Positions 53,595-64,000 are shown, numbered from the stretch's first letter. The stretch: 64,000 nt of DNA from Homarus americanus (GCF_018991925.1 NW_024720711.1:6640087-6704086); one strand, 5' to 3'. Numbers and translations: made by a program. Notes: generated from the letters alone by a model not told the origin.

Positions 53595-53756
53595 CGTAAC
53601 ATCAAGAGGGCGGATGCAGTATATTTCAAATAGTGATAAAATACTGTGATATAAATAGAATGTCATTAATACATAGTCAAGATGTTTACTATTTACCAAC
53701 TCTAAAGCTCTAACCAATCACCTCATATTAATGTCAGTGTTTGTTTCTCTATTAGT

Positions 53757-53821
53757 ACATACATACATACATACATACATACATACATACATACATACAT
53801 ACATACATACATACATACATT
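53757..53821 (+). repeat. (ACAT)n microsatellite
   Basis: About 16 units. Confidence 0.97.
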
Positions 53822-53904
53822 ACATAGTTAGTCAAGAAATTCACACATGATACGTGATCGTAATATTGTATATATGTGTGTGTGTGGTAACTTAGATTTA
53901 GACA

Positions 53905-53907
<3 letters not shown>

Positions 53908-53954
<47 letters not shown>
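53908..53954 (+). repeat. (GA)n microsatellite
   Basis: About 23 units. A 203-codon minus-strand frame (53752-54363) spans this and the ACAT array. Its first 110 codons (from 54363 down to 54030) have more ordinary composition (DFCDLFSHISVEKFSSQLLS), but no family is recognised. Confidence 0.95.
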
Positions 53955-53955
<1 letters not shown>

Positions 53956-54404
53956 AATAAGACTTGGGATCATAAAAAGTCGAACAAGAGAAAGAGACCA
54001 TAAACACGAGACACCAAATACATAATACACTCGCTGGTAAAACAGAATTAATAATCTAAAATTTGCGCTCAACAAATGCTCGCTTCTCCCACCCTCAGGA
54101 AACGGTGGAATTAATATGCGTTGCGGTGAGGCCAGTTTGGGGGGGTACATAGAGCTAAAATGGCGAAGCTCTTGTATAAAATGTACCCCTTGGACCCCGT
54201 GAGTCTCATTTAAATAGGCAAGTATCAGGCTATCAGAAGCGCCAATAGCAGATAATAGCTGGGAGGAAAACTTTTCGACGGAGATGTGAGAAAATAAATC
54301 ACAGAAATCGTGGTTATTATCGGTGTTTCCTGTAGGTGTTGTGAGTCTCAGGTTCTTCGACACGCCAAGTTGAGCACGACAACCAAGGGTCTTCGCCCGG
54401 CGTT

Positions 54405-54720
54405 AACTGAAGACTGGGATGGTTCGTCTAACAGCCAGTTGTCTTGAAATTGATGTTAATTGGCCATTTAACATTTGATTCTCTTAAAAATTATGTTATT
54501 TGATCTGTTAACTGGTAAAACCAACAGTCAACTCACTTAAAACTTATCTTTTAACTGGCAGAACCGAATCTCAGTGGTCTTGAAACTTACTGATGTTAAC
54601 TGGTAATTTAACAGTCAACTCTCTTAGGATTTTATGTTGGCTGGTAGAAGCAACAGTCAAATTTCTTAAAACTGTTCCATTAATCGGTAGAAGTAACAAT
54701 GAACTGACACGAACACTGGC
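54405..54720 (+). repeat. Degenerate repeat of about 60 bp
   Basis: Phrases GTTAACTGGTANAANNAACA, CAGTCAACTCNCTTA and TTGAAACTTA recur four to five times with heavy drift. Confidence 0.7.
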
Positions 54721-55420
54721 CAAACAACAGCCAACCCTCCCAAATGAAGACAGATTGTCGGAAAACACTGACGGCAAGAGGGAAGGGGGAAGGAAGAGAC
54801 AGATCAAGCAAATAAGTAGTTAGTGAGACAAGGAAAGCCGTAAGTTGTTATGGAGTAAGAATGTGTCAGAATATATCAGTGGCGTATACCAACCGTGTAA
54901 CAACACACACACACAGGAGAAGCACTGTGTACAACATCGGAAGAAAGGAAAGGAAATGGAGGCGAGTGTGTTTATCTCTGTAAGGTTAGGGAGAACGGAG
55001 TCAAAATTATCCCCTTCCTCTTCTCTTCAAGTTTATTTCGGAATTATTCTTTAATGCTCAATAGATCACTACATACTTTAAGCTACACCTTTTATCACCC
55101 CTTTCACACATTCTCACTTCCCTCCCCAAAGTCATTAGCATTAGGTAATACCATTAATATATTGAGGATATCCGCTCCCTGTGACGATGACGGCCATCTT
55201 GGATTTCTCAGCTATTAAACATCGTTCAGTCGACTCATCATCCCAAGTTAGTGATACTAAAACGAATGGATATGTTATTGTAATACGTTGTTTTATGAGG
55301 GTCAAAATGTTACTATTTCAGCCCTTCCTCTTGACGTAATTCTAAAGCTGTCGCTGGAGTGACAAGGTGAGGAAGAGTAAATAACAGTGAAATCTTTGTG
55401 CACCTGTTGTTGTTCAGCTT
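54721..55420. other. No gene recognised; spacer
   Basis: Short frames only. No element boundary is seen. Confidence 0.5.
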
Positions 55421-55421
55421 G

Positions 55422-55796
55422 TTACGCCTGTTGTGAGGTTTGATACACCTGTTGGAAGGTTTGGTACACCTGTTGTGAGGTTTGGTACACCTGTTGTAAG
55501 GTTTGGTTCACCTGTTGTAAGGATTGGTACACCTGCTGTGAGGCTTGGTACATCTGTTGTAAGATTTGATTCACCTGTTCCATCCTATTGAGCCGAGAGT
55601 GAAAAAAAAAGGATTGAGAGACAGACGTTGAAAAGAGTAATTTTATGATCATCAATGATAACTCTCTCTTTTGAAATACAGTGTATTGAATATTCGTTCC
55701 CATATCTGACAACTTAATAGGGATGTCATTCAAATGCTCTTTTATCGCTTCATAACTTTGTAAATTCTTTCCCATCACCCCATAATGTATAAACAC
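55422..55796 (-). CDS. 124-codon open frame ending in a Gln-rich 7-residue repeat, unrecognised
   Basis: The first 56 codons have balanced composition (NLQSYEAIKEHLNDIPIKLS, YTVFQKRELSLMIIKLLF). The C-terminal half is eight heptads of the form QVYQTSQ, from a 21-bp tandem repeat (about 55428-55590) whose length is a multiple of three. A heptad period with hydrophobic V/Y/L positions could form a coiled coil. The frame may still be a chance extension of a minisatellite; no start context or homologue supports it. Confidence 0.3.
   Translation of the reverse strand: MFIHYGVMGKNLQSYEAIKEHLNDIPIKLSDMGTNIQYTVFQKRELSLMIIKLLFSTSVSQSFFFHSRLNRMEQVNQILQQMYQASQQVYQSLQQVNQTLQQVYQTSQQVYQTFQQVYQTSQQA
55428..55592 (-). 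repeat. 21-bp tandem repeat, about 8 copies
   Basis: TTGTAAGGTTTGGTACACCTG on the plus strand, with TGTGAGG variants. Confidence 0.95.
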
Positions 55797-57090
55797 TCTA
55801 AGGTTTTCTCGCGTCCATCAACACCCCAAAGAAGAGACCCGCCACCCCTCTGGTATATTTAGTTAAAGACCCAGCAAACTCCCTTGAGGTACACCAGTAC
55901 AAGCCTCAAGCCGCAAGTGAGCCACCGGGCAGAGCTAATTAAACTGCTAATTCTCTCTTCACCTATAATTGAACGATCGAACCCCCGTCTAGATGCCGTC
56001 AATTATACCGGGGTGTGTGCGTCAGTGAGGAACTCGCGTCACCTGGAACATAATTGAACACCACCATTAGAGAAGTTGTAATTAATACTTCTTGAGTACG
56101 TTTTATGCAGCTTGTAGGGTGCATCTTATAGGTGAGGGGGGGGGGGGGGTATATTTAGTGGTGATGTGGTGTTTAAGGGGAGTGGAGAGCAAGGGAAGGG
56201 AAGGGGGGAGGTGGGGGGAGGAGGTGGGATTGTTAATGAGAGGGAATGTCTCAGTGAGTTGATGGGTTGAGGGCGTTGCAAGGTGGGTGGAGATTGAAAG
56301 ACAGATTTGACTCTCTTCTGTGTGGTTGGTGGCGGATGAAGGGGCGTTGTTAAGGTGGGACGAAAATTAGATCATTTTTACCTTCCCTTGTGAGATGTTA
56401 GTGATGGTTGAGGACTCTTCATGATGGGTAGAGATTGATGGATAAAAAATCTATACGAGAAGTTGTTAATGAGTTAAATGATGTTGTAAAGTGAGTTGAG
56501 ATTGAAATGATGCATGGATCTACCTGTTGCAAGAAGAAGTTGATGATGAGTTGATGTAGTTGAAAGATAGATGAAAATTGGAAGATAGCGATGGATTGAG
56601 GGAATTTCATAGTAGGTAGATAATTGAAAGGTGAATTTGCCTCTTACATAAAATAAGTAATGGGTTGATAGAGTTGCAAAGTGGATAGAGATTGAAGGAT
56701 AAATTATACCCCTTTTTATAACACAGACAATCACACAATACCCACCCAACATACATTAATCAGAGAACCCAATAGAAGTAACACAATACCTACGTCAGGT
56801 TTATAATTAAAAACTCACGAGCACTTCAGCGCAACGACATCGTAATCCAGCGAGTTTATGCAAATGTCTTCCATAAGGCGGCTCTGGCAATCGGTTCTTG
56901 CCATATTACGCACAGCGGGAGACCGGGAACCAACAAGCTGCATAATAACAAGAAAGAAACTCCCTTGTCTGCTCTACCTTCCGGTCTCACTGTTGGGGCG
57001 ATAATACTCCTAACTAGAATGTCAAACGCTATGTTTTGCCTCTGCGCGCATCCGCCATTCTCCTGCTGTACCGTGGTGGAGTATGCTGGC
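55797..57090. other. No gene recognised; spacer
   Basis: A cluster of TAATTA-type homeodomain core motifs occurs at 55930-56090. A G-run lies at 56137-56149. At 56260-56710, phrases like GTTGATGGGTTGAGGGCGTT and GTGGGTGGAGATTGAAAGAC recur four times at about 110-bp spacing, an old degenerate repeat. Confidence 0.5.
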
Positions 57091-57099
57091 CTGTCTCTG

Positions 57100-57194
57100 T
57101 GTCTCTCCCTCTCTCTCTCTCTCACTGTCTCTCTCTCTCTCTCACTGTCTCTCCTCTCTCTCTCTCTCTCACTGTCTCTCTCTCTCTCTCTCAC
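57100..57194 (+). repeat. (CT)n with ACTG interruptions
   Basis: Blocks of CTCTCTCTCTCACTGTCTCT repeated four times. Confidence 0.96.
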
Positions 57195-57304
57195 TTGTAC
57201 GTTTAAATTTTGAAGTGATTAATATTCTCATTATTCTTTTTTTTTCTTCCTTGTATTATAATTTATATCTATTGTTTATTATTCTTATTGTTGTTAAATA
57301 CTAT

Positions 57305-57575
57305 AGGAGGATATTCTTCTTAGATGGGAGAGGAGGTGGAGAGGAAGAAGGTAGAGAGGAAGGAGGAGGAGGAGGTGGAGAGGAAGAAGGTAGAGAGGGA
57401 GGAGGAGGAGGAGGAGGTGGAGAGGAAGAAGGTAGAGAGGGAGGAGGAGGTGGAGAGGAAGAAGGTAGAGAGGGAGGAGGAGGTGGAGAGGAGAGGAGAG
57501 GAGTAGGAGGGGGAGGTGGAGGGAAGAAGGTGGAGAGGAAGGAGGAGGAGAAGGAAGAGGAGGAGGAGAAGAGTT
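57305..57575 (+). repeat. Purine minisatellite GGAGGTGGAGAGGAAGAAGG
   Basis: Units of 30-45 bp sharing GTGGAGAGGAAGAAGGTAGA. Gly/Glu frames and Pro/Ser frames are its translations. Confidence 0.93.
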
Positions 57576-57765
57576 TTCCAGAATGGGCGTTTAGGTACAA
57601 GAGTTGCTAATGATTGCTCAGAGGAATTTCACTTGGACGAAAAAAACGAAAAAAAAAAACCCCGATAGGAATATAATCAGCGAGAATAGACACAAAGAAG
57701 TTAATAGAATGACAAATAGATAGAATAGATGACAAAGGCAAATAAAGAAAACGATAGGTAGATAA

Positions 57766-57767
57766 TA

Positions 57768-57799
<32 letters not shown>
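57766..57799 (+). repeat. (GA)n microsatellite
   Basis: About 16 units. Confidence 0.96.
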
Positions 57800-57802
<3 letters not shown>

Positions 57803-57959
57803 CTTACGTAGAGAGGAATAGATGTAGCGAAAAAGAAGTAAGATAAACAAAAATTAATCAAATAGACGAAGAAAAACAAGACAAGACAAGACGAAAGTTT
57901 ATGAACAGACAGACAAACAAAATGATCTACACCCAAACTTATTAACCCCCGCCCATGTG

Positions 57960-58308
57960 TAAATAATCACCCCCTTCCCTCTTCCCTTTTCACTCCTCCC
58001 CTACCTCTTCCCTCTTCTTCCCTTTCCCTTCCTCTCCCCTTCACTCCCAATCCTACTCTCTCACTCTCCCTTATTCACCCTACCCTTCCTCTCCCCTCAT
58101 CACCTCTTCCCATCCCCCTCCTCACCTTTTCTCTCCTCCACTCCCTTCCCCTGACTCTCCTCCACACTCCTCTTCCCTTACTCCTCACCCACCTTCCCTC
58201 TCCTTACTTCTCACCCACCTTACCCCGTCTCCCTTACTCCTCACCCACCTTCCCCCTCTCACCCTCCTTCCCCGTCTCCCTACTCCTCCTCCCCCTCCCC
58301 CTACCTTT
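57960..58308 (+). repeat. Pyrimidine-rich CCCTTCC/CTCACCCACC tract
   Basis: Includes CTTACTCCTCACCCACCTTC repeated about three times. Confidence 0.88.
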
Positions 58309-58539
58309 AAATCTTGCACGGGTTATCATCATTAAACATTAGCAAAGATCAATCATATACCAAAAATTCCATCCATCAAGCTCTACTCCAGTGAGATTCA
58401 AACGATCAATCAAGGGTTTTCTTGGAGCCTCTAATTTGCTGTAATTATATGATAGGAGGCGAGAGTTTGAATCGAATCGCTCCAGTAGAGGCAACGATAG
58501 AGAACTGGAACTCTATTTGAGCCCCTGGAGGGAACTAAT

Positions 58540-58712
58540 GGAGTTTAGAGCTCTGTTGTGGATGGAACTATTGGGGTTGAGAGCTCTATTGTGGAGGGAA
58601 CTAATGGGGTTTAGAGCTCTATTGTGGAAGGAACTAATGAGGCTTAGAGCTCTATTGTGGAGGGATTGAATGGGGCTTAGAGCTCTGTTGTGGTGGGAAT
58701 TGAAACTCAAGA
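58540..58712 (+). repeat. 33-bp minisatellite, 5 copies
   Basis: AGAGCTCTATTGTGGAGGGA actaatggggttt. The 33-bp length preserves frame, so the minus strand shows HNRALNPISSL repeats. Confidence 0.94.
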
Positions 58713-58761
58713 GCTCTATTTTACTCCTGGAGGGAACTATGATCTACATATAGTAAAGCTT

Positions 58762-58860
58762 CTACCTCTTCACCTCTCTACCTCTCTACCTCTCTTCCTC
58801 TCTACCTCTCTACCTCTTCACCTCTCTACCTCTCTCGCTCTCTCCCTCTTTACCACTCTA
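58762..58860 (+). repeat. CCTCTCTA repeat
   Basis: About ten ACCTCTCTACCTCT units. Confidence 0.92.
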
Positions 58861-59995
58861 CACTCTGCTAAGCGTGGGCAGTACTTGGTGAGACACGGGA
58901 CAAGCACTGGGCAGACTAAGAAAACGACAAAACTAATGCTAATGCAATATCCACTAGACACAGTATGTAACAATGTCTTCGGGGGATTTTTAAAAACATT
59001 CGTTCACCAAACATCAAATATCTGTGTAAATGTTTGAATGTTTAGGTCAATTTCTTTTTGGTGTATGAGTCTCTTTAATATTAAGTAAAATTTCGCAATG
59101 TTGAATACAATACTTCAATAATGAGTTGGTTATATAATTATCAATGTATGTTAGAGACTAAAATGAATTAATTTAAGGCAATTAATACCGTTTAAACGCC
59201 TGATTGCGATACATACTTCACGCAGGAGTGGACAATATTGTTCTGTTCAGTTGATAGGGAACCAATTATAGTCTATTATGAACGATGAAATAAATCACAG
59301 GCTTACTATCTAGAAATACCTTAATAATTGTCTATTCAAATATATGTTTCTTATAATTAATATCATCTAAGGTTGCTGACGGTCATAAATACAGAAGCAA
59401 TCAGTCATAAGTCATACGTGTAAGTCATGTACCGTCGTGGATACGGTACACTGAATACTGATCTCTCGGTACATAGAGAGGCAGTGAGGTTCGGTGCTAC
59501 ACTCGACCGCCTCCTCATCTCCCACTAAAATCAGGTACAGTCTCCTTCACTTGTGCGTTTACAGGGGCTCGTCAGGTTTTGTGGCAGCCTTGTGTTTGTT
59601 TACATTAGGCAGAAGGAACCTAGCAATACTAAACATACTACGGAGTCAAATTAAAACAATATTAAAACAAATATCTCAAAGATAATGATTTGTGGAATGT
59701 TTATATGACGAGCCTCTGTAAAGGCACAAGTGAAGGGTACTGTACCTATTCACAGCTCGCATAACATAAGATAAGGACCACTCGTATAAACATAAGATAA
59801 GGAGCACTCGTATACACATTACAAAGAGTGAAAGCGACTCATTCACTCTTTATTATGTATAACTGTGCATCAATAACTAAGGTCTTTAAGTTCAATCAAT
59901 CAAACAATCAATCATTTAAATGAGTCATCTTCGTGTCTGTGGGATGGCGACCACAACCCTCCACTCTCAACAATAATAAACATCAATCCTTCAAT
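58861..59995. other. No gene recognised; AT-rich spacer
   Basis: A duplicated phrase, ATAAGATAAGGANCACTCGTAT, occurs near 59767 and 59794. Otherwise featureless. Confidence 0.5.
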
Positions 59996-59997
59996 AT

Positions 59998-60021
59998 TAA
60001 CCTAACCAAACCTAACCAAAC
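59998..60021 (+). repeat. AACCTAACC short array
   Basis: Complement of a TTAGG-type motif, abutting the SINE head that follows. Confidence 0.8.
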
Positions 60022-60023
60022 AG

Positions 60024-60125
60024 GGGTTGCGGTGGTCGAGTGGCTAAATCGCTTACCTAACGTCCTAAGGGTCGGTGATTCGATCCCAGGGCATTCCCAG
60101 TTCACCCAGGAAGTTAGTGAGGTAG
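60024..60125 (+). mobile_element. tRNA-derived SINE head
   Basis: A-box-like GGTGGTCGAGTGGCTAAAT (60031-60049) and B-box-like GGTGATTCGATCCC (60074-60087), then GCATTCCCAGTTCACCCAGG, the same body start as the SINE at 32262. The GTGGTCGAGTGGCTAA form is closest to Ser/Leu-type tRNA heads. There is no 3' acceptor arm, so it is a SINE, not a tRNA gene. Confidence 0.72.
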
Positions 60126-60461
60126 AGAGAAAGAAAAGGAATAGAGGTTAGAGGGAAAATTATTGATTATTGAAGTTATAGGTAATTCTATAAAGTATAT
60201 TTAAGTTAGAGAGAAGATACAGAATGCTTGAGTTACAGAGACGACATCTAACTTGAGGCATTTAACTTTGTGTGTGTAGTTAACCTGTTAGGGAGGATGA
60301 GGGAGGAGGGATGGGCAAGCAGAAGGAGGAGGAGGAGTGTGAGTTAATGGGTGTGTGGAGTGACGCCCTCCTGCCTTAAGAACCACAACAACCAGCAATA
60401 ATGTGGCCTGGCGGGGGGCGGCCTCTTTTATACGTCTAATTGCAATTAATATCATAGCTGA

Positions 60462-60650
60462 GGGGCTGACAGGGCGCCGTATGGGGTCACCCTGGCCGGC
60501 TGTCTGCTGCTAGACCTGCCGGTGTGTGTGTGGGGGGGGGGACGCTGGTTCAAAGCTCGAGGCACCCCCAGTTGGTCCAGCTGGGAATGAGTACCTGACT
60601 TTACATTTAATGTTCCGTGTGATGTACTCGCAGGGTTACGGGTCGTTCTC
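60462..60650 (+). mobile_element. tRNA-derived SINE, diverged, with (TG)n/(G)n insertion
   Basis: A GACGCTGGTTCAAAGCTCG B-box-like phrase follows a TG/G run (60521-60540). The body CCCCAGTTGGTCCAGCTGGG aatgagtacctgac matches the other SINE bodies. The upstream GC-rich part (60468-60520) may be the tRNA-like head. Confidence 0.6.
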
Positions 60651-60768
60651 TCATTACCATAAATAGATGTTAAAACTATTAAGATATTCCCTGAATCTGA
60701 AACTAGAGTTGTGTTGTGGTAAATGGTCACAACAGCTGGGAAATCTAATCAAATAATCCAATGATGTA

Positions 60769-60926
60769 CAGTAGCCAAAACAACTATCTGTGCGTACTTT
60801 GTGGGAAACAATACGAGACCATGGACGATAAATTTTGGTACCTGTATACGAGGGTTGTCACTAGTCACACATAAAATTTCGGAGCATATCGACCCCCACC
60901 TGCACAGATAGTTGTTTTAGCTACTG
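60769..60926 (+). mobile_element. 158-bp MITE with 25-bp inverted repeats and TA target sites
   Basis: The left end CAGTAGCCAAAACAACTATC (continuing tgtgc) and the right end, read on the minus strand, CAGTAGCTAAAACAACTATC (continuing tgtgc) agree at 24 of 25 positions. TA lies on both sides (60767-60768, 60927-60928), the target site of Tc1/mariner elements. The 108-bp core has no coding frame. A mobile non-autonomous mariner-like element is the best reading. Confidence 0.85.
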
Positions 60927-60929
60927 TAC

Positions 60930-61375
60930 TGTACGCGAAGAAGCAAACACAATTTCACTGTCGTAGGTCGGGCACATATTAGTAATACAAGAAGCACTAG
61001 TAGGACCAGCCGGACGATAGGGTGTGTTTAACTACCTTCAATCATATGATACAAAGTTATGAAGAAAAACCAAGAAACAGAAAACAGAAATAAGCAAACG
61101 TGGTTCTCGATAGCTGGCTCAACCTTGGTCACCATCAGCTACACTGTACACTAGCTCACACAACCAGCCAGCCAGCCAGGAAGAACAAGATAAAATACAT
61201 TATTACAGCAGCACAAACGAGGCGCGGGTCTTGCCCTGGGCTGAAGACCACACGAGCAAGACTCACCGACTGTAATATACCAATACTCAATTACACATGA
61301 GTCACGCTAGTTACAGTATCCTATCTCTTTTTCTCCTCTGTTCTAAAAACCATTAAGAAAAGATTAGATGGTCTG
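60930..61375. other. No gene recognised; spacer
   Basis: Mixed composition, including a CCAGCCAGCCAGCCAG run near 61168. No gene seen. Confidence 0.5.
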
Positions 61376-61382
61376 CGTCCGG

Positions 61383-61500
61383 GGCCCCCAAGTTCACTCA
61401 GCTGTGCTTGATTTTATAGTTGTGGAAATGAAGGCAGCCAAGTGCAGTGCCGGCCTCTCTGGTTTCTTGTGTACAGCTGGTTAGCATTTAGTGTGTTGTG
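61383..61500 (+). mobile_element. tRNA-derived SINE body fragment
   Basis: CCCCCAAGTTCACTCAGCTG, then GTGGAAATGAAGGCAGCCAA and CAGTGCCGGCCTCTCTGG ttcttgtgtac, matching in order the body of the SINE at 32335-32450. Confidence 0.7.
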
Positions 61501-62225
61501 CCTGTAACGAACCCTCAGGCGTATGGCATCCACTCTCACTGTCAATAGAAGATACGCATGACGATAACGATACAGTGTGTGTGTAGAATCGCACGTCATA
61601 AGACAAAGCCACGAACACACCGGGACTCGAACTCTTGTACTGAAACTACAAAGCCTGTGCTCTAAAACACTCGAGAAATACAATACAAATCTTCGAACCA
61701 ATTTTCAAATCCAAGACCAACGTTCGAATCCCTATAGAATTCATGGCCTTTACCGATCCACCTGACACACACACACAAGGTCGACGCACTAATTATTGTA
61801 CCAAGAGTGACAACGGCTACCTGGATCTCAGTAGTGTGGTCTAGGGACTTCTTAACACTACAAGGAAAAAACACAGATGATCTTACAACAGATCGAATAC
61901 CCTAGACGTGAATAGTTCCAACAATTTACATCACCAGAGAGCGAAATCAAACAAGAAATGAAAATCCTTCTAAAACCATCTACCATAACTCTTTCGCTCT
62001 AAGACTGGAGGGACTGACTGTGGGGGGGTTAGTGGAGGTTATTGACTAACATAACAGTACAACTAAAGTCACCCCCCCCCCCTCCACCTCTTAGTTGGGT
62101 TTACCGACCTCACAGGGAAACAACAGTCAGAATTACGCTGGAATGATCGCAATCAGAAGCCATTGACGAGACCTGGGACAAAAGAAGGTGTCATGTGGAG
62201 GAAGAATTATTCACCTTTGAAGAAA
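61501..62225. other. No gene recognised; spacer with tRNA-like B-box phrases
   Basis: GAGTTCGAGTCCCGG on the minus strand (near 61622-61636) and ACGTTCGAATCCCTA on the plus strand (near 61719-61734) resemble B boxes, but no A box can be placed for either. A C-run lies at 62071-62083. Confidence 0.4.
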
Positions 62226-62239
62226 ATGAAGGAAGTTGT

Positions 62240-62415
62240 TGTGATTAACGGAGGTGATCGTGGTGGTAGTAGTAGTGGTGGTGGTGAGGGGGGTAGTGAT
62301 GGTGGTGAGGATGGTGGTGCTAGTGATGGTGAGGATGGTGGTAGTGATGGCGGTAGCGTAGTGGTGGTGGTAATAGTGGTGATGATGGTAGTGGTAGTGG
62401 TAGTAATGCTGGCGA
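62240..62415 (+). repeat. (GGT)n/(GAT)n trinucleotide stretch
   Basis: GGTGGTAGTAGTGGTGGTGG and GATGGTGGTAGTGATGG-type sequence, decaying to about 62530. Gly/Val and His/Tyr frames on the two strands are its translations. Confidence 0.92.
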
Positions 62416-62579
62416 TGAAGGAGTGGAGAACGAAGAGGATGAGAAGGATTAAAGAGACGAAAATGATAAGGATAATGGTGATAATGGTGATGGAATAGGT
62501 GAAAGTGATGATGATAATGATGGTGTGTTGACAGTGATGGCCTCATACACAAAAGCTATATTACTAATCACAAGTTAAA

Positions 62580-62766
62580 TGGTGATGGTGATGATGATGT
62601 TAATGAAGGTAACAGGTTAATAGAAGTGAACATGATGACAATAGTAAGAATTATGGTGATATGGTGATGGTGAGGGATGTGGTGACCAATGGTGATAATG
62701 AATAGGTATAAAGATGGTGACTGCAAGAGATTCAGTGATGGTTGGGGTATAGAAGGTAAGATGAAA

Positions 62767-62797
<31 letters not shown>

Positions 62798-62820
62798 CGA
62801 TGGTGATGGTTCTCTTGGCT
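62580..62820 (+). repeat. (GAT)n and GGTGAT repeats
   Basis: GATGATGATGATGATGATGA at 62769-62798 and scattered GGTGATGGTGATG elsewhere. Confidence 0.9.
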
Positions 62821-64000
62821 GTGCTCAGATTCTTGACAGGATGAATATGAAAAGAGCTTGGGGAGGAAAACGGACGAAAATAAGCCGTTAGTGGCAGGTA
62901 AACAGATGTACACGCAATAAGACACACACACCTGGAGAAAAACAACCGCTTTGAACACTACAGATAGATACCTTTGTTGCATATACCCGCTGCTGCAGAG
63001 GTTCATGCAAGTCAATGTCCTGGAGCAATTATTCTCAATTAGATAATATTAACTGCATAATCTTGTGAAATAATAGGAAATTGTAAAGCTTATAGAATCA
63101 TTATGTAGGAACACTTATTGGTAATTGGAGAGCGTGGCTGGGAGTAGGACGCCACACCAGCGACCCGTGATGGATAACCACAAAAATCTTTGATTAAATG
63201 CACGCAGGAACGGTCGCCCCCAGACTCCCCCGTCCACCGCTGCTAACCTTCACATTATTAGATCATAATTTACTGTTTCTTCCTCTAGAATTTACTGAAC
63301 ACATATATATGTATATTTTTTTGTATTCGTTATGTTGTTAAGTGTGTGTGTGTTCAGTACTAGCAGGCAGTCTCCAGCTAAAATCAGTTTAATGGTCGTC
63401 TTCTCACTAACCTTCACTATATTGGATCGTAAATGACTGTTTCTTATTTTGTTGTCTCCTCAAGCTATACTCCTGGTTTTTGTCCACATTAACAGCTTAT
63501 CAAACACAACTTCTTAAATTGATCTTCCCATCTCCAGCACGAAGCGTTAACTCTCTGTCGTTATAATCAAAGGTAGATTTTATTTAATAGTTTTATATAT
63601 AATATCGTTAAGGATTTATTAAAGATAAACTCAACATTAACAGCGAATATCAGTTTTGAAGTTGTAAGATTTTTGTGATCTTTACTTCTCAATTAACTCA
63701 GGATTTTATGGTCAGACGCAACGTAATTATTCTATTCTGAGGAACAATTTATGCCACTCTCATCTCTAACTAGCGCTGGGATTGACGGATTGCCCGATTC
63801 ATAAACAATAATTGGTGGTTGTGTGTTATGCTTAAGGAAGGCTCGCCACACCAACCTCTTTATCTGATAATCTCGATAAACCGAACACCATTAACCTGAA
63901 ATTTAACTGTTTATTGATGTATATTACAAGTTAATGAGTCTTCAATGACTTACCGTACTCCCTAATGACTTCCGGATGAGGGGAGTAGTTGAGGGAGGGG
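62821..64000. other. No gene recognised; AT-rich spacer to the window end
   Basis: A small GC-richer island at 63120-63245 contains TAACCACAAA next to ATCTTTGAT, resembling Runx and TCF sites side by side. The rest has no recognised gene, element or array. Confidence 0.45.

Noticed and set aside
57324..57610. Glu/Gly-rich ORFs
   Set aside because: Translations of a purine minisatellite in different phases.
60031..60090. tRNA gene
   Set aside because: A and B boxes are present but no acceptor-stem pairing closes the structure, and the following sequence matches a SINE body.

Overview
The window looks like gene-poor nuclear DNA from an arthropod, most likely a decapod crustacean. That assignment is inference. 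It rests on the very high density of long di-, tri- and tetranucleotide arrays, many minisatellites, short TTAGG-like arrays (the arthropod telomere motif), CR1-type and other LINEs, tRNA-derived SINEs, and a Ty3/Gypsy element whose primer binding site matches tRNA-Arg. I found no intact host protein-coding gene, rRNA or bona fide tRNA gene. Almost every open reading frame is either a transposon relic or a translation of simple repeat.

Layout. 1-1.6 kb: three nested, 5'-truncated CR1-like LINE fragments on the minus strand. 1.85-2.45 kb: a 25-bp minisatellite. 3.9-4.1 kb: a 28-bp minisatellite. 5.6-6.3 kb, 8.4 kb and 9.6-10.7 kb: three copies of a second LINE family, all ending in an (ATT)n tail next to a TG/CA array. 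6.7-8.3 kb: an 80-bp minisatellite split by a third LINE family. 10.68-10.78 kb: a 100-N assembly gap. 10.78-12.45 kb: a 325-344 bp tandem repeat carrying an 889-bp inverted-repeat transposon with a 5-bp target duplication. 13-20 kb: simple repeats and purine or pyrimidine tracts, with two related 33-bp CCAAT-containing sites. 20.6-21.5 kb: two more CR1 fragments. 24-25 kb: two minisatellites and a TTAGG-like stretch. 26.0 kb: a second copy of the third LINE. 26.4-27.3 kb: a homogeneous 31-bp array of about 29.5 copies. 30.2-30.3 kb: two adjacent perfect or near-perfect hairpins. 32.3 kb: a tRNA-derived SINE. 34.85-38.0 kb: the 5' part of a decayed Ty3/Gypsy element (LTR, PBS, gag, protease; no reverse transcriptase). 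42-59 kb: many minisatellites and microsatellites, one promoter-like site (44.5 kb) and one repeat-containing ORF (55.4 kb). 60-61.5 kb: a cluster of SINE pieces and a 158-bp TA-flanked MITE. 62.2-62.8 kb: GGT/GAT triplet arrays.

No set of genes works together here. What can be read is a history of insertion: LINEs into minisatellites, DNA transposons into tandem repeats, and microsatellites growing from LINE 3' tails. No new enzymatic or immune system was found. The most useful observations are the transposon structures with visible boundaries, the conserved LINE 3' hairpin, the palindromic hairpins at 30.2 kb, and a 22-bp repeat whose every unit carries an inverted AGGTC half-site pair.
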